Shown: positions 1-9,306, counted from the stretch's first letter. The stretch: DNA of 64,000 bases from Microbacteriaceae bacterium PS02066 (GCA_029959545.1 JASCPH010000005.1:1-64000); one strand, 5' to 3'. Program-made: numbers and translations. Notes: generated by a model not told the origin, from the sequence alone.

Positions 1-1
1 G

Positions 2-88
2 GATGCGGGGCGCCCAGTCCGACGCCGCATGCCCGCGGGCGCGGGCGCGGGCGCGGGAGCCGGAGCGGGGGCCGGAGCCGGCGTCTGA
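2..88 (+). CDS. Possible 3' end of a gene with an Ala-Gly tail (partial)
   Basis: One plus-strand frame is open from the window edge to a TGA at 86-88 and reads a basic stretch followed by about eight Ala-Gly pairs and a final Val. It may be the C-terminus of a protein that starts outside the window. The DNA is a GCGGGC-type simple repeat, so open frames arise easily and the reading is weak. A palindromic repeat follows 20 bases downstream, which would suit a gene end converging on the gene at 231-878. Confidence 0.25.
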   Translation, partial: DAGRPVRRRMPAGAGAGAGAGAGAGAGV

Positions 89-107
89 CCGGCCTGGGCG
101 CTCGCTC

Positions 108-176
108 GGTCGGAGATTCACGCGAATGTCGGAGGATGCGGCGCGGATCCTCCGACATTGCGCACATTCTCCGACC
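108..176. repeat. Palindromic intergenic repeat, copy A
   Basis: A double-nested palindrome. The outer arms are GGTCGGAGA and TCTCCGACC (108-116 and 168-176). The inner arms are AATGTCGGAGGAT and ATCCTCCGACATT (125-137 and 147-159). Two more copies with the same architecture and core words lie at 17896-17962 and 18924-18990. It sits at the 3' end of the gene at 231-878, so it could also act as a transcription stop. Confidence 0.85.
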
Positions 177-230
177 GGCGCGCGGCGCGAGCGCGCGGCG
201 CGGGGCGCGCACCCGAGCACGCGGCACGAC

Positions 231-878
231 TCAGCCCGGCAGGTGCTGGCAGATCCAGCCGCCGCCCTCCTCGCGCACGTACTCGAGGCGGCGGCTCGCG
301 GCGGCCGGGTGCGAGGTCCAGAACAGCATGCGCCGCGGGCGCACCGCGTAACCGATCCAGCCGTCGGGCTGCGGCGGATGCGGGTTCGCCGCGGCGAACG
401 CGGCCCACTGCCGCTCGCGGCGCGCACGCGACTGACGGGCATACTCGGCGGTGTTCAGCCACGCGAGCTGGCGCAGATAGTCGGAGCGACCGGCGTAGGC
501 GCGGGCGATCTCCTCCTCCTCCGCCACGGCGGCGGTCCCCTGCACGACGAGCTGGTGCGTGAAGCCGGGCCACAGCACGGTCAACGCGACCCGCGGATTG
601 AGGCTGAGGTCCCGCACCTTCCGGCTCGCCGCATCCGTGTGGAAGAAGAAGCGCTCCCCGTCGAACTCCGTGAGCATGACGGTGCGCGCGCGAGGGAAGC
701 CGTCCTCGTCGACCGTGGAGAGCGTCATCAACGCGCGCTCCTCTCCGTCGCCGGGCAGCCACGACGCCGCAAGTGCGAGCGGATCGCGCGGCGGATCGTC
801 GGCGTGCACCGGGTCGGTGGTCACGTCGATGCGCGGCACCCGGAGGGCGACGATGTCGGATGCGGGAGGGCCGGTCAT
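231..878 (-). CDS. Pyridoxamine 5'-phosphate oxidase-family flavoprotein
   Basis: A 215-residue protein with the split-barrel FMN fold of the PNPOx family. It has the N-terminal substrate and FMN strand (GFPRARTVML), the FMN loop (FFFHTDAASRK) and a C-terminal dimerisation segment ending RRLEYVREEGGGWICQHLPG, close to the PNPOx C-terminal domain. PdxH proper oxidises pyridoxamine or pyridoxine phosphate to pyridoxal phosphate. Length and domain order agree, but the C-terminal RLHDR signature is altered, so a related flavin oxidase is possible. The ATG at 878 overlaps the stop of the upstream creatininase gene as ATGA, which makes it the third gene of a coupled operon. Confidence 0.75.
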   Translation of the reverse strand: MTGPPASDIVALRVPRIDVTTDPVHADDPPRDPLALAASWLPGDGEERALMTLSTVDEDGFPRARTVMLTEFDGERFFFHTDAASRKVRDLSLNPRVALTVLWPGFTHQLVVQGTAAVAEEEEIARAYAGRSDYLRQLAWLNTAEYARQSRARRERQWAAFAAANPHPPQPDGWIGYAVRPRRMLFWTSHPAAASRRLEYVREEGGGWICQHLPG

Positions 879-1660
879 GAGAACTCGAATCCGTCGATCT
901 CGATGAGCGCCTCCGCCACGAAGTCCACGCCGGCCTCGAAGATCCGACGCCCGTCCTCGGCGTTCGCACCGGTGGGATCCCCGATCACGCCGTCGGCGCC
1001 GAAGTCGTCGCTCGTCCATCCGAACATCACGGGCTTGGCGTTGAAGCCGATGTGGGTCAGCCCCGCGACGCGCTCGGGCACATTGCGTGGCGGAAGCTCC
1101 TCCGCCACGAGGTGCGGCGCGAGGTGCATGACGACCGACGTCTCCCCCCAACCGGCATGGATGCCCTGACCGAGCTCGTCGGGCCGGCCGTCCCGCCCGT
1201 CGCCCGCGACGCCCGCACCCGAGCCCATGGAGAACGAGCGCAGACCGAATCGGCGGCGGAGCTCCCTGTTCACCCAGCCGAGCAGCATGACGTTTCCGCC
1301 GTGTCCGTTGACGAAGGCGACTGTACGCACGGGCGTCTGCGCGATGGAGCGGCCGATCTCGATGAGCTGCTGCAGCAGGGTCGTCCCCTCCATCCAGAGG
1401 GTTCCGGGCGCCCAGTAGTGCTCATCGGACTTCGCGTACGCGAGCGTCGGGAGCAGCCACGCATCCACCCCCTGCGCGGCGACGCGCGCGACGGCGGCGG
1501 TGGCGACCTCCTCGGCGATCAGGGTGTCGGTGCGTAGCGGCAGGTGCGGACCGTGGTGCTCGATCGCGCCGATGGGCACGACGGCGATCGATCGGTCGCT
1601 TGTGGCGGCAACCAGGGCAGGTCCCGACAGATCGTCCCAACGCCTCGTCGCCCCCGTCAT
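875..1660 (-). CDS. Creatininase-family amidohydrolase
   Basis: A 261-residue protein of the creatininase (creatinine amidohydrolase) fold, which opens cyclic or linear amides at a two-metal centre. The metal-binding signatures are visible: IEHHGPHLPLRTD (Glu, His and Asp ligands) near residue 33, the VNGHGGN loop near the middle, and HAGWGETS further on. The family includes creatininase, 3-dehydro-scyllo-inosose hydrolase and the mycofactocin peptidase MftE. The neighbours (FAD oxidase, amidohydrolases) suggest catabolism of a nitrogen ring compound, but the substrate cannot be read from sequence. Both ends overlap the neighbouring genes by the ATGA pattern, so translation is probably coupled. 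Confidence 0.8.
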   Translation of the reverse strand: MTGATRRWDDLSGPALVAATSDRSIAVVPIGAIEHHGPHLPLRTDTLIAEEVATAAVARVAAQGVDAWLLPTLAYAKSDEHYWAPGTLWMEGTTLLQQLIEIGRSIAQTPVRTVAFVNGHGGNVMLLGWVNRELRRRFGLRSFSMGSGAGVAGDGRDGRPDELGQGIHAGWGETSVVMHLAPHLVAEELPPRNVPERVAGLTHIGFNAKPVMFGWTSDDFGADGVIGDPTGANAEDGRRIFEAGVDFVAEALIEIDGFEFS

Positions 1661-2979
1661 CGGATCGCCCCCTTGGTCGGGCCGGCATAGTCGGGATTGA
1701 GTTTGCCCGGGTTCAGCAGGCCCTGCGGGTCGGTCTGCCGCGCGAGCTCCACCGTCTCGGCCAGGCGGAAGTCGACGTTCCACTGGTGCGGGTTGTGCAC
1801 GCCGACACCCAGTGCGCCGAGCCGTTCGATGCCGGCGTAGACGGCCTCCGGGCTCTCGTAGAGGCCCGCCAGCATCCCGATCGGAACGGTGTGGCCCGCC
1901 TCGATGTGCAGCTGACCGCCGGGGTAGACGGCGTGGACCTCGTCGATGCGCTCCACCAGCGCGTCACCGGACACCTCGACGTGGAAGTACACGCCCGGCT
2001 CGGACTTCTGCAGCCACTCGATCGGGTGGTTGTAGCTGAGCACGGAGATGGCGGCGCTGACGCCCGGCCCCTCGCGCACATCCTCGATCCGCCCGCCGGC
2101 CTGCTCGATGAGGGCGATCGCGTCATCGAGGATGCCGGCGTCGGCGATCATGCGCAGTGAGCTGCGCCCCGCGGGAAACGCCTCGTCGGGCGGCAGCTGG
2201 GCGGTGATGTGCGGAGTGTCCGCCGACACGAGTCGCGGCGCGGGCGTCATCCGACCGAGCGTTCGCAGCACGGAAAGGGCGCCGGAGAAGTCGGGGAACG
2301 AGGCGTAGAGGCCGCGCCAGTCCTGCAGCGGTTCGAGGCGCACGGTGGCGCGGGCGATGATGCCCGCGGTGCCGTAGTTGTGCACGAAGCCCTGCGCTTC
2401 GTCGCCCTCCACGTGTCGCAGGGCGCCGCCGGATGCGGGCGTGGCAACGTCGAGCGCGACCACGAACCCCATGTCGTTCGAGCCGTGGGCGATGGTTCCG
2501 GTTCCACCGGAGCCGCCAGCGAGGAATCCGCCGATCGTGGTGTGCACGGTCGACGGGTACATCCACAGCTGCTGGCCGGCCGCGCGGGCGGCGGCCTCGA
2601 GCGCGTTCATGGGCGCGCCCGCATCCGCCGTGATCCAGCCGTCGCCCACCTCGACGATCGTGCGGGCGCGCGAGGTGTCGAGCACGAGTCCACCCGGCAT
2701 GGGGATCGCCTGACCGTAGTTGCCGGTCCCTTTGCCGCGTGGCGTGATGGCCACACCGTGACGTGCGGCGAGGCCGACGACGTCCGCGATCTCCTGAGCG
2801 GTCGTCGGGAAAGCGACCAGGTCGGCGATCCCCAACGGCAGCAGCTCGGCGATGATCGGCGACATCCGCGCACCGTCGACAGATGCCTTCTCGCGCTGGC
2901 GCATGTCGCTGGAGACGCCGCGCGGACCCAGCAGGTCGCGTAGCTCCGCCTCGAGGGCGGCGTCATCGGGGGCGGTCAT
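1657..2979 (-). CDS. FAD-binding oxidase (PCMH/vanillyl-alcohol-oxidase type)
   Basis: A 440-residue flavoprotein. The N-terminal half is an FAD_binding_4 (PCMH) domain with the dinucleotide-binding stretch ITPRGKGTGNYGQ near residue 95 and a Gly-rich FLAGGSGGTG segment. The C-terminal half resembles FAD-oxidase_C, the substrate cap of glycolate and vanillyl-alcohol oxidases. It probably oxidises a hydroxy acid or phenolic alcohol. The start at 2979 follows a near-perfect AAGGAGG ribosome site and gives the normal family length. It is the first gene of the ATGA-linked trio with the creatininase and PNPOx-like genes. Confidence 0.8.
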   Translation of the reverse strand: MTAPDDAALEAELRDLLGPRGVSSDMRQREKASVDGARMSPIIAELLPLGIADLVAFPTTAQEIADVVGLAARHGVAITPRGKGTGNYGQAIPMPGGLVLDTSRARTIVEVGDGWITADAGAPMNALEAAARAAGQQLWMYPSTVHTTIGGFLAGGSGGTGTIAHGSNDMGFVVALDVATPASGGALRHVEGDEAQGFVHNYGTAGIIARATVRLEPLQDWRGLYASFPDFSGALSVLRTLGRMTPAPRLVSADTPHITAQLPPDEAFPAGRSSLRMIADAGILDDAIALIEQAGGRIEDVREGPGVSAAISVLSYNHPIEWLQKSEPGVYFHVEVSGDALVERIDEVHAVYPGGQLHIEAGHTVPIGMLAGLYESPEAVYAGIERLGALGVGVHNPHQWNVDFRLAETVELARQTDPQGLLNPGKLNPDYAGPTKGAIR

Positions 2980-3115
2980 AGGAATCCTCCTTCGCGTGCA
3001 TCTCCCGACGAAGGAGCGCGACGAGCCGGGTGATGAGTCACTCGCCGCGCAGAGGCCGTGGCCCGCGATCATCATGCGCCGCTCATGTTTCGCGCACGCA
3101 ACACGCGGTTTGCGA

Positions 3116-4330
3116 TCAGGGCGCGGCGACCCAGCCCTCGGTCGCGGTGGCCGCCACGAGGCGCCCACCGCGGATCACGAGGCGATCCGCCGGCGCTTCG
3201 GCGATCGCATGCACGAGTGAGTCCGCTCGCACGGCGAGCAGGTCTGCGCGGGCTCCGACGACGACTCCCGCTTCGGGCAGCCCCATGACCTCCCTCGCAC
3301 CCGTGGACACCGCGGTGTACGCCTCGTCGGCGGTGAGGTGCGCGGCGACGACGAGGAGCATCGCGGTCTCCAGCGCGTCACCGCGGCCGAGCGGGTTGAA
3401 CGGGTCGCGCACGTTGTCGGCGCCGGCGGCGAACCGCGCACCCGCGGCCAGCAGCGCCCGGGCAGGCGCGATGCCGCGGGGCGTCGCCACGGGGACGCCC
3501 CACCCCTGCAACGACAGGTTGGTGATGGGGTTGGCGATGATGCCCACGTCCGACGCGACGACCTCCGCGATGACCTGATCGCGCGCGGGCTCGTCCAGGG
3601 TGCCCAGTCGCACACAGTGCCCCGCGGAGCGGTTCTGCGGCCATCCGCGGGTGCGTCGGGCGTAGGCGTCGAGGGTGACGGCGGCCGCGAGCCCCTCATC
3701 CGTGTGCAGGTCGACGGGAACGCCTCGGCGCTCGGCGACATCGAGCAGGCGGTGGAGGTCCGCGATCGGATCATCGGCGAGGTGCGAGGCCCCTCCGACG
3801 GCATCGGCGCCCGCATCCAGCGCCGCCTCCAGGTGCGCGGTCGGCACGTCGGGGCCGGCGAGGGCGACGATCTCGATGTCCACGAGTGCGGCCAGCTCCT
3901 CCCGCACCGCCACGAGCGCCGCCACACCCCGCAGGGGCTCATCGCCCAGCAGCACGTCGACGTGCGTGCGGATGGCGGTGGTGCCGTTGCGGAGCATCCG
4001 GAGCACCTGCGCGCGAGCCCGCGCGGCTGCGTCCGCCACCGTCATCGTCTCGGCGTAGACCCGCCACGCCGAGATCGCGGCGCGGAGATCGCCCATGGGC
4101 GAGCGGATGGCGTCCCAGCTGAGCGCCTTGTCGAGGTGCGCGTGCGGCTCTGCGGCCGCGGGAAGGAGCATGTATCCGGAGAGGTCGCGCGCACCGGCTG
4201 CGGGCACGGGGGCCGCCGGCGTCACGGCGGCGACACGGCCGTCCTCGATTACGACATCGACGCGGGAACCGTCCGCGAGTGTGGCCCCCGCGATCCGATC
4301 GATCATCGTGGACTGCGGCGACTCGGTCAT
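3116..4330 (-). CDS. Amidohydrolase, cytosine-deaminase-like
   Basis: A 404-residue TIM-barrel amidohydrolase of the cytosine/isoguanine deaminase branch. The expected metal ligands are all present: PHAHLDK (His63, His65) after the first strand, the VDLHTDEG motif with the His and Glu of cytosine deaminases, the SAGHC His, and Asp in the GADNVRDPFNP loop that typifies this subfamily. It should deaminate or hydrolyse a ring amidine; the exact substrate is unknown. It lies upstream of the FAD oxidase on the same strand and diverges from the ferredoxin-reductase gene across a 118-bp intergenic region. A GGAGAGG ribosome site precedes the ATG. Confidence 0.8.
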   Translation of the reverse strand: MTESPQSTMIDRIAGATLADGSRVDVVIEDGRVAAVTPAAPVPAAGARDLSGYMLLPAAAEPHAHLDKALSWDAIRSPMGDLRAAISAWRVYAETMTVADAAARARAQVLRMLRNGTTAIRTHVDVLLGDEPLRGVAALVAVREELAALVDIEIVALAGPDVPTAHLEAALDAGADAVGGASHLADDPIADLHRLLDVAERRGVPVDLHTDEGLAAAVTLDAYARRTRGWPQNRSAGHCVRLGTLDEPARDQVIAEVVASDVGIIANPITNLSLQGWGVPVATPRGIAPARALLAAGARFAAGADNVRDPFNPLGRGDALETAMLLVVAAHLTADEAYTAVSTGAREVMGLPEAGVVVGARADLLAVRADSLVHAIAEAPADRLVIRGGRLVAATATEGWVAAP

Positions 4331-4448
4331 GGTGCTGCCTCTCCGGCGCCGTCCGGCACCAGCGCCGACCGTATCCGGCGCGCGTTTCCCGCCGGTAACG
4401 CGTCTCGCGTCATCTGCTCGTCACACGGGCCGATTAGCGTGGCGCGCT

Positions 4449-5426
4449 GTGAGTTACTTCAGCGACGTCGAACGCGATCTCGTCGTGGTGGAGCGCACAG
4501 CGCTCGCCGACGACATCGTCGCCTTCGACCTGGCGTCTCCGAACGGGCGCGATCTGCCCGCGTGGACCCCCGGATCCCACCTCGACGTGATCCTTCCGGA
4601 TGCCGACGGCACCGGCCCGGTGGAACGCCAGTACTCGCTGTGCGGCGACACGGCGGAGCGCGGGCGATGGCGCATCGCGGTGCTGCGCGAGACGGGCGGG
4701 CGCGGCGGATCCGTGCGCGTGCACGACGAGCTCGCGGTCGGCACGCGTGTGCGCGTGCGCGGCCCCCGCAATCACTTCCCGTTCGAGGTCTCCCCCGGCA
4801 CGCGCTATCGGTTCGTGGCGGGCGGGATCGGCATCACGGCGATCCGAGCGATGGCCGCCGCGGCCGAGACCGCCGGCGCGGAATGGGAGCTGGATTACGC
4901 GGGGCGCTCACGCGCCAACATGGCGTTCGCGGCGGAACTCTCTGAGACGTACGGCGACCGCGTACGCATCCACGCCGGCGACGAGGGCGCCCGCCTCGAC
5001 ATCGACGCGCTGGCCGCATCCGTCGACGAACGCACGGCCGTGTTCGCGTGCGGCCCGAAGCGGATGCTGGACGCGCTGGATGCGGGTGTGGACGAGCGTT
5101 GGCTGCACGTCGAGCGATTCGAGGCCAAGGAGTTCGGGGCGCCGGTGTGGCCGGACCCGTTCGAGGTGGAACTGGCCATGAGCGGCGATGTCGTCGTGGT
5201 CGCTCCCGAGCAATCGGTGCTCGACGCGATCCGCGAGCAGTCACCCGACACACTCGTGCTGTCGAGCTGCCGCCGCGGCACATGCGGCACGTGCGAAGTC
5301 CCGGTGCTCGAGGGCGACATCGAGCACCGGGACTCGGTGCTCACCCCGATCGAGCAGCGCGACTCGACCGTCATGATGGTCTGCGTCTCGCGGGCGGCGT
5401 GCGAACGGATCGTGCTCGATCTCTGA
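4449..5426 (+). CDS. PDR/VanB-type 2Fe-2S flavin reductase
   Basis: A 325-residue oxidoreductase built as flavin domain, NAD domain and C-terminal 2Fe-2S ferredoxin, the order of phthalate dioxygenase reductase and VanB. RQYSLCGD is the flavin-binding RxYS motif, FVAGGIGITAIRAM the NAD pocket, and the C-terminal SCRRGTCGTCEV plus a distal Cys the plant-type iron-sulphur ligands. It would pass electrons from NAD(P)H to a Rieske oxygenase; no oxygenase component is in the window. The GTG start lies eight bases after a TAGCGT -10 element with no ribosome site, so the mRNA may be leaderless. It converges with the gene at 5442. Confidence 0.8.
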   Translation: MSYFSDVERDLVVVERTALADDIVAFDLASPNGRDLPAWTPGSHLDVILPDADGTGPVERQYSLCGDTAERGRWRIAVLRETGGRGGSVRVHDELAVGTRVRVRGPRNHFPFEVSPGTRYRFVAGGIGITAIRAMAAAAETAGAEWELDYAGRSRANMAFAAELSETYGDRVRIHAGDEGARLDIDALAASVDERTAVFACGPKRMLDALDAGVDERWLHVERFEAKEFGAPVWPDPFEVELAMSGDVVVVAPEQSVLDAIREQSPDTLVLSSCRRGTCGTCEVPVLEGDIEHRDSVLTPIEQRDSTVMMVCVSRAACERIVLDL

Positions 5427-5441
5427 TCGCGCGGACGCTGC

Positions 5442-6752
5442 TCAGCGGCCGACCCGCGTGCGCAATCGCTCGACGATCACGCGCTCGTCGCCCTGCACGA
5501 GACGGTAGTCGCGCACGACCACACGTCCCGCGACGATCACGTGGCGGGGTCTGCGCCCGGGACTCGTCCAGAGCAGTCCCGCCACGGTGTCGGCGACACC
5601 CGCATCCGCCACCGAGTCCACGTCCCACACGCACACGTCCGCGGCCGCTCCCGGCCTCAGGTGACCGAGTTCGGGCCGGCCGAGCCCTGCCGCCGAGCCG
5701 GCGGTCGCCATCTCGAGCACGTCTCGCGCGTCGAGCTGCGGGCCGACGAGCGCCGACACCTGCAGGGCCAGCCGCGCGTCGGCCAGCAGGTGTCCCGCGT
5801 CGTTGGAGCCCCCGCCGGAGGTACCGAGTCCCACGCGGATGCCGGCTTGCCGCATCCGCGCGACGGGAGCGATGCCCCATCCCATCGGCACGTCGCAACC
5901 GGGGGCGTGCGTCGCGGTGACGCCCGCCGCGGCCAGGCGGTCGATCTCGGCGTCGGTCACATCGCAGAGGTGCGCGATGGTGACATCGGGTGCGACCCAG
6001 CCCCACTCCTCCAGGAGGTCCAGGGGCCGCCGGCCGTAGCGCTCCAGTGCGATCTGGGTGTCGACCTGCTCGTTCGCCTGCGTGCGACGGCGCAGGCCGT
6101 ACTCGCGCGCGACCGCACCCAGCGCCCGGAACGTGTCCTCACCATCGGAGTGCACGCCCGCGGGCCCCACCGCGAGCTGCAGCATGCCGTCGGCTCTCAC
6201 CCCGCCCGCATCCGGCGTGAGGAAGTGCTCGGCGATGGCGCGCGCGCTCGCCTCTGCCGCCTCCGGAGCGTCTCGGGCCGAGCCCCGCACGAAGACGAGC
6301 CTGGCGCCGAGCTCGGCGGCCGCATCCGCCACCGATCGGGCGATCGCGACCGTGTCGTCGACGGGATGCGGCGAGCGCGCCGGGTCCGGCCAGTTCAGCT
6401 GGTGATCCGCCACCGTCGTCACCCCGCTCAGCAGCGACTCCGCGACGCCCGCGGCCGCCGTGGCCCCCGTGAGAGACGCGTCGATGCCGGCGGCGGCGTA
6501 GGCGGCCGCCATCGCCGGCAGCCAGTCCCGCATCGGCACGCCGCGGGTTGCGGGCAGCGTGCGAAAGCCGGTCTGCAGGAGGTGGTGGTGTGCATTGATG
6601 AGCCCCGGCGTCACGACGCAGCCCGACACGTCGAGCTGCTCGCCCGGCGCTTCGGTCGACGCCGCCACCACCGCGCCGTCGAGCACGAGGTCGCCGTCCC
6701 GCTCGGTCTGGCGATCGACGAGGATGCGGCGTGCGCCGCGCAGGGTGAGCAT
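5442..6752 (-). CDS. 8-oxoguanine-deaminase/AtzB-like amidohydrolase with altered metal site
   Basis: A 436-residue amidohydrolase whose N-terminus (TPGLINAHHHLLQTG, HxH at His55 and His57) and GVTTVADH segment match the 8-oxoguanine deaminase and hydroxyatrazine hydrolase group. The strand-6 His is present (IAHLCD, His261). The strand-5 motif, normally THLAE, reads TQANE, so the expected His is Gln225. The strand-8 motif, normally GVDGSASND, reads GTSGGGSND, so the expected Asp is Ser312. Either chemistry or metal use differs, or it no longer catalyses the family reaction. The frame is intact and full length, so it does not look like a decaying gene. Confidence 0.7.
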   Translation of the reverse strand: MLTLRGARRILVDRQTERDGDLVLDGAVVAASTEAPGEQLDVSGCVVTPGLINAHHHLLQTGFRTLPATRGVPMRDWLPAMAAAYAAAGIDASLTGATAAAGVAESLLSGVTTVADHQLNWPDPARSPHPVDDTVAIARSVADAAAELGARLVFVRGSARDAPEAAEASARAIAEHFLTPDAGGVRADGMLQLAVGPAGVHSDGEDTFRALGAVAREYGLRRRTQANEQVDTQIALERYGRRPLDLLEEWGWVAPDVTIAHLCDVTDAEIDRLAAAGVTATHAPGCDVPMGWGIAPVARMRQAGIRVGLGTSGGGSNDAGHLLADARLALQVSALVGPQLDARDVLEMATAGSAAGLGRPELGHLRPGAAADVCVWDVDSVADAGVADTVAGLLWTSPGRRPRHVIVAGRVVVRDYRLVQGDERVIVERLRTRVGR

Positions 6753-6895
6753 GGCCCGATCGTCTCAGCCCGAGATCACGGGCACGTTACCGCGGGCGCG
6801 CGTGCACGGCTCCGCCGAGAACCGCTCCTGGACCGTCTCCATCCGCCGGAGCCCGCAGCATCGGCTGACTTACGTCGCGGCTGAGCCGTGGCGGG

Positions 6896-7780
6896 TCAGA
6901 GCCCCGCCGCGCGCTCCGCGGCCTCGACGACGTTCGTCAGCAGCAGGGCCACCGTCATCGGGCCCACGCCGCCGGGGTTCGGCGACACGTACCCAGCGAC
7001 CTCCACGACGTCGGGGTGCACATCGCCGTAGACGATGCTCTTGCCCGTCTCCGGATGCGTCTCGCGCGTGACGCCGACATCCAGCACCGCCACCCCCGCG
7101 CGCAGGTGCTCGGCGCGCACGAGGTGCTTGACGCCGGCGGCCGCGACGACGACGTCCGCCTGCGCGAGGTGGAACGGGAGATCCGTCGTGCCGGTGTGGG
7201 TCAGGGTCACCGTGGCATTGATGTCGCGGCGCGTCAGCAGGAGCCCGATCGAGCGGCCGATGGTGACGCCACGACCGACGACGACGACGTGCTTGCCGGC
7301 CAGGTCGTAGCCGTTGCGCTGCAGCAGCTCGATGACACCGCGCGGCGTGCACGGCAGCGGCGAGGTGATCGGCGTGTTCACGTTCAACACCAGGCGGCCG
7401 AGGTTGGTCGGGTGCAGGCCGTCCGCATCCTTGTCGGGGTCGATCCGCTCGAGGATGCGATCCGTGTCGAGGTGCTTGGGCAGCGGCAGCTGCACGATGT
7501 AGCCGTGGCAGGTCGGGTCGGCGTTGAGCTCGTCGATCAACGCTTCGACGTCTTCCTGCGTGGCATCCGCGGGTAGCTCACGCTGGATCGAGTTCATCCC
7601 GATCGCGACGGACTGCTTGTGCTTCATTCCCACATACAGCTGCGAGGCGGGGTCCGCGCCCACCAGCACCGTGGCGATGCCGGGGACCACTCCCCGCTCG
7701 GCGAGCGCCGCCACGCGCGCGGTGAGCTCTTCCTTGATCGCGGCCGCGGTGCGGACGCCGTCGAGTGTGATCGCGGTCAT
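6896..7780 (-). CDS. folD: Methylenetetrahydrofolate dehydrogenase/cyclohydrolase FolD
   Basis: A 294-residue bifunctional enzyme that converts 5,10-methylene-THF to 10-formyl-THF. The catalytic YVGMKHK lysine region lies near residue 53, followed by the folate-site QLPLPKHLD and the [12 protein letters not shown] motif. The [14 protein letters not shown] loop forms the NADP pocket, and [12 protein letters not shown] closes the protein. It is the second gene of glyA-folD, so both genes that make and oxidise methylene-THF are placed behind the ZTP riboswitch at about 9235-9304. The 10-formyl-THF produced feeds PurN and PurH, encoded at 28-30 kb. Confidence 0.95.
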   Translation of the reverse strand: MTAITLDGVRTAAAIKEELTARVAALAERGVVPGIATVLVGADPASQLYVGMKHKQSVAIGMNSIQRELPADATQEDVEALIDELNADPTCHGYIVQLPLPKHLDTDRILERIDPDKDADGLHPTNLGRLVLNVNTPITSPLPCTPRGVIELLQRNGYDLAGKHVVVVGRGVTIGRSIGLLLTRRDINATVTLTHTGTTDLPFHLAQADVVVAAAGVKHLVRAEHLRAGVAVLDVGVTRETHPETGKSIVYGDVHPDVVEVAGYVSPNPGGVGPMTVALLLTNVVEAAERAAGL

Positions 7781-7918
7781 TGTCGTCTCCTCTTCGAGCC
7801 CGCCCCGAACACGCGCCGATCTGCGCGAGGAGCGCAGCGTCGCGACCGAGGGTACTCAATCACTATGCACGTAGGGATACGGATGCGGCAACACCCGGTG
7901 CTGCCGCATCCGTTCCGA

Positions 7919-9193
7919 TCACTGCTGCAGGTCGGGGTACAGCGGGAACGCGGCGGTCAGAGCTGCGACGCGCGTGCGCAGCGCCTCGACGTCGGCGCCG
8001 GGCAGCAGCGCGAGCGCGATGATGTCGGCGACCTCGGTGAACTCGGCGTCGCCGAAACCGCGGGTCGCGAGCGCCGGCGTGCCGATGCGCAGACCCGAGG
8101 TGACCATCGGGGGACGCGGGTCGTTGGGCACCGCGTTGCGGTTGACCGTGATGTGGATGTCGTGCAGGAGGTCCTCGGCCTGCTTGCCGTCGATGGCCGC
8201 CTCGCGGAGATCGACGAGCACCAGGTGCACGTCGGTGCCGCCCGAGCGCACCGCGATGCCCGCATCCTTCACGTCCTGCTGCGCCAGCCGGTCGGCGAGG
8301 ATCGCCGCGCCGCGGACCGTGCGCTCCTGGCGCTCCTTGAACTCGGGGGTCGCCGCGAGCTTGAACGCGGTCGCCTTGGCGGCGATCACGTGCATGAGCG
8401 GACCGCCCTGCTGGCCGGGGAAGACCGCAGTGTTGATCTTCTTCGCGAGATCCTCGTCGTTCGTGAGGATGAAGCCCGAGCGGGGGCCACCGATCGTCTT
8501 GTGCACGGTCGAGGAGACGACGTGCGCGTACGGAACGGGGTTCGGGTGCACACCCGCGGCGACGAGGCCGGCGAAGTGCGCCATGTCGACCCAGAGGTAC
8601 GCACCGACCTCGTCGGCGATCTCGCGGAAGCGCGCGAAGTCGAGCTGGCGCGGGTACGCGGACCAGCCGGCGATGATGACCTTCGGCTTGTGCTCGACGG
8701 CGAGGCGGTGCACCTCGTCCATGTCGATGACACTGGTCTCGGGGTCGACGCCGTAGGCGACGATGTTGTAGAGCCGGCCGGAGAAGTTGATCTTCATGCC
8801 GTGCGTGAGGTGACCGCCCTGGTCGAGCGAGAGACCCAGCAGCGTGTCGCCGGGACGGGCGATCGCGTGCAGCACCGCCGCGTTTGCGGAGGCACCGGAG
8901 TGCGGCTGCACGTTGGCGAAGCCGGCACCGAAGAGGGACTTGGCGCGGGCGATCGCGAGCTCCTCGGCGACGTCCACCTCTTCGCAGCCACCGTAGTAGC
9001 GGCGGCCGGGGTAGCCTTCGGCGTACTTGTTGGTGAGCACGGAGCCCTGCGACTGCAGCACCGAGACGGGCACGAAGTTCTCGGACGCGATCATCTCGAG
9101 GTAGCCGCGCTGACGCTCGAGTTCGCGCTCGAGCACCTGGGCGATCTCGGGGTCGACCTCTGCGAGGGGGGCGTTGAAGTACGGGTCGGTCAT
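7919..9193 (-). CDS. glyA: Serine hydroxymethyltransferase
   Basis: A 424-residue PLP enzyme that splits serine to glycine and loads methylene-THF. IASENFVP near residue 35, the YGGCEEVD segment, HSGASAN, and the PLP-lysine motif [13 protein letters not shown] are all typical. Length is normal for the family. The ATG is preceded by a GGGAGAG ribosome site located 3' of the riboswitch aptamer, so ligand binding may act on translation or on a downstream structure. folD follows after a 138-bp gap on the same strand. Confidence 0.95.
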   Translation of the reverse strand: MTDPYFNAPLAEVDPEIAQVLERELERQRGYLEMIASENFVPVSVLQSQGSVLTNKYAEGYPGRRYYGGCEEVDVAEELAIARAKSLFGAGFANVQPHSGASANAAVLHAIARPGDTLLGLSLDQGGHLTHGMKINFSGRLYNIVAYGVDPETSVIDMDEVHRLAVEHKPKVIIAGWSAYPRQLDFARFREIADEVGAYLWVDMAHFAGLVAAGVHPNPVPYAHVVSSTVHKTIGGPRSGFILTNDEDLAKKINTAVFPGQQGGPLMHVIAAKATAFKLAATPEFKERQERTVRGAAILADRLAQQDVKDAGIAVRSGGTDVHLVLVDLREAAIDGKQAEDLLHDIHITVNRNAVPNDPRPPMVTSGLRIGTPALATRGFGDAEFTEVADIIALALLPGADVEALRTRVAALTAAFPLYPDLQQ

Positions 9194-9229
9194 GACTCTC
9201 CCTGACGACGGTTTCGGACAGATGGGTTC

Positions 9230-9306
9230 CGTATCGGCCCAGGCGTACGGCCGAATACCGTGTCGGTCGCTCCCCGGTGGTCATCCACCTCAACGCCAGT
9301 CGCGAC
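9230..9306 (-). promoter_or_regulatory. ZTP (pfl) riboswitch upstream of glyA-folD
   Basis: Read on the minus strand, the leader carries the conserved ZTP-aptamer blocks in order and at usual spacing. First is GCGACTGGCG (9293-9302), then a short hairpin AGGTGGatgaCCACC directly followed by GGGGAGCG, then a variable linker, and finally CGCCTGGGCC (9236-9245). ZTP riboswitches sense ZMP/ZTP (AICAR nucleotides), which build up when 10-formyl-THF is short, and they switch on one-carbon genes such as glyA and folD. This fits the downstream operon exactly. Confidence 0.9.

Noticed and set aside
33-60. GCGGGC tandem run as a CRISPR or minisatellite
   Set aside because: It is a 6-base simple repeat of four or five units within a possible Ala-Gly coding tail, without spacers.
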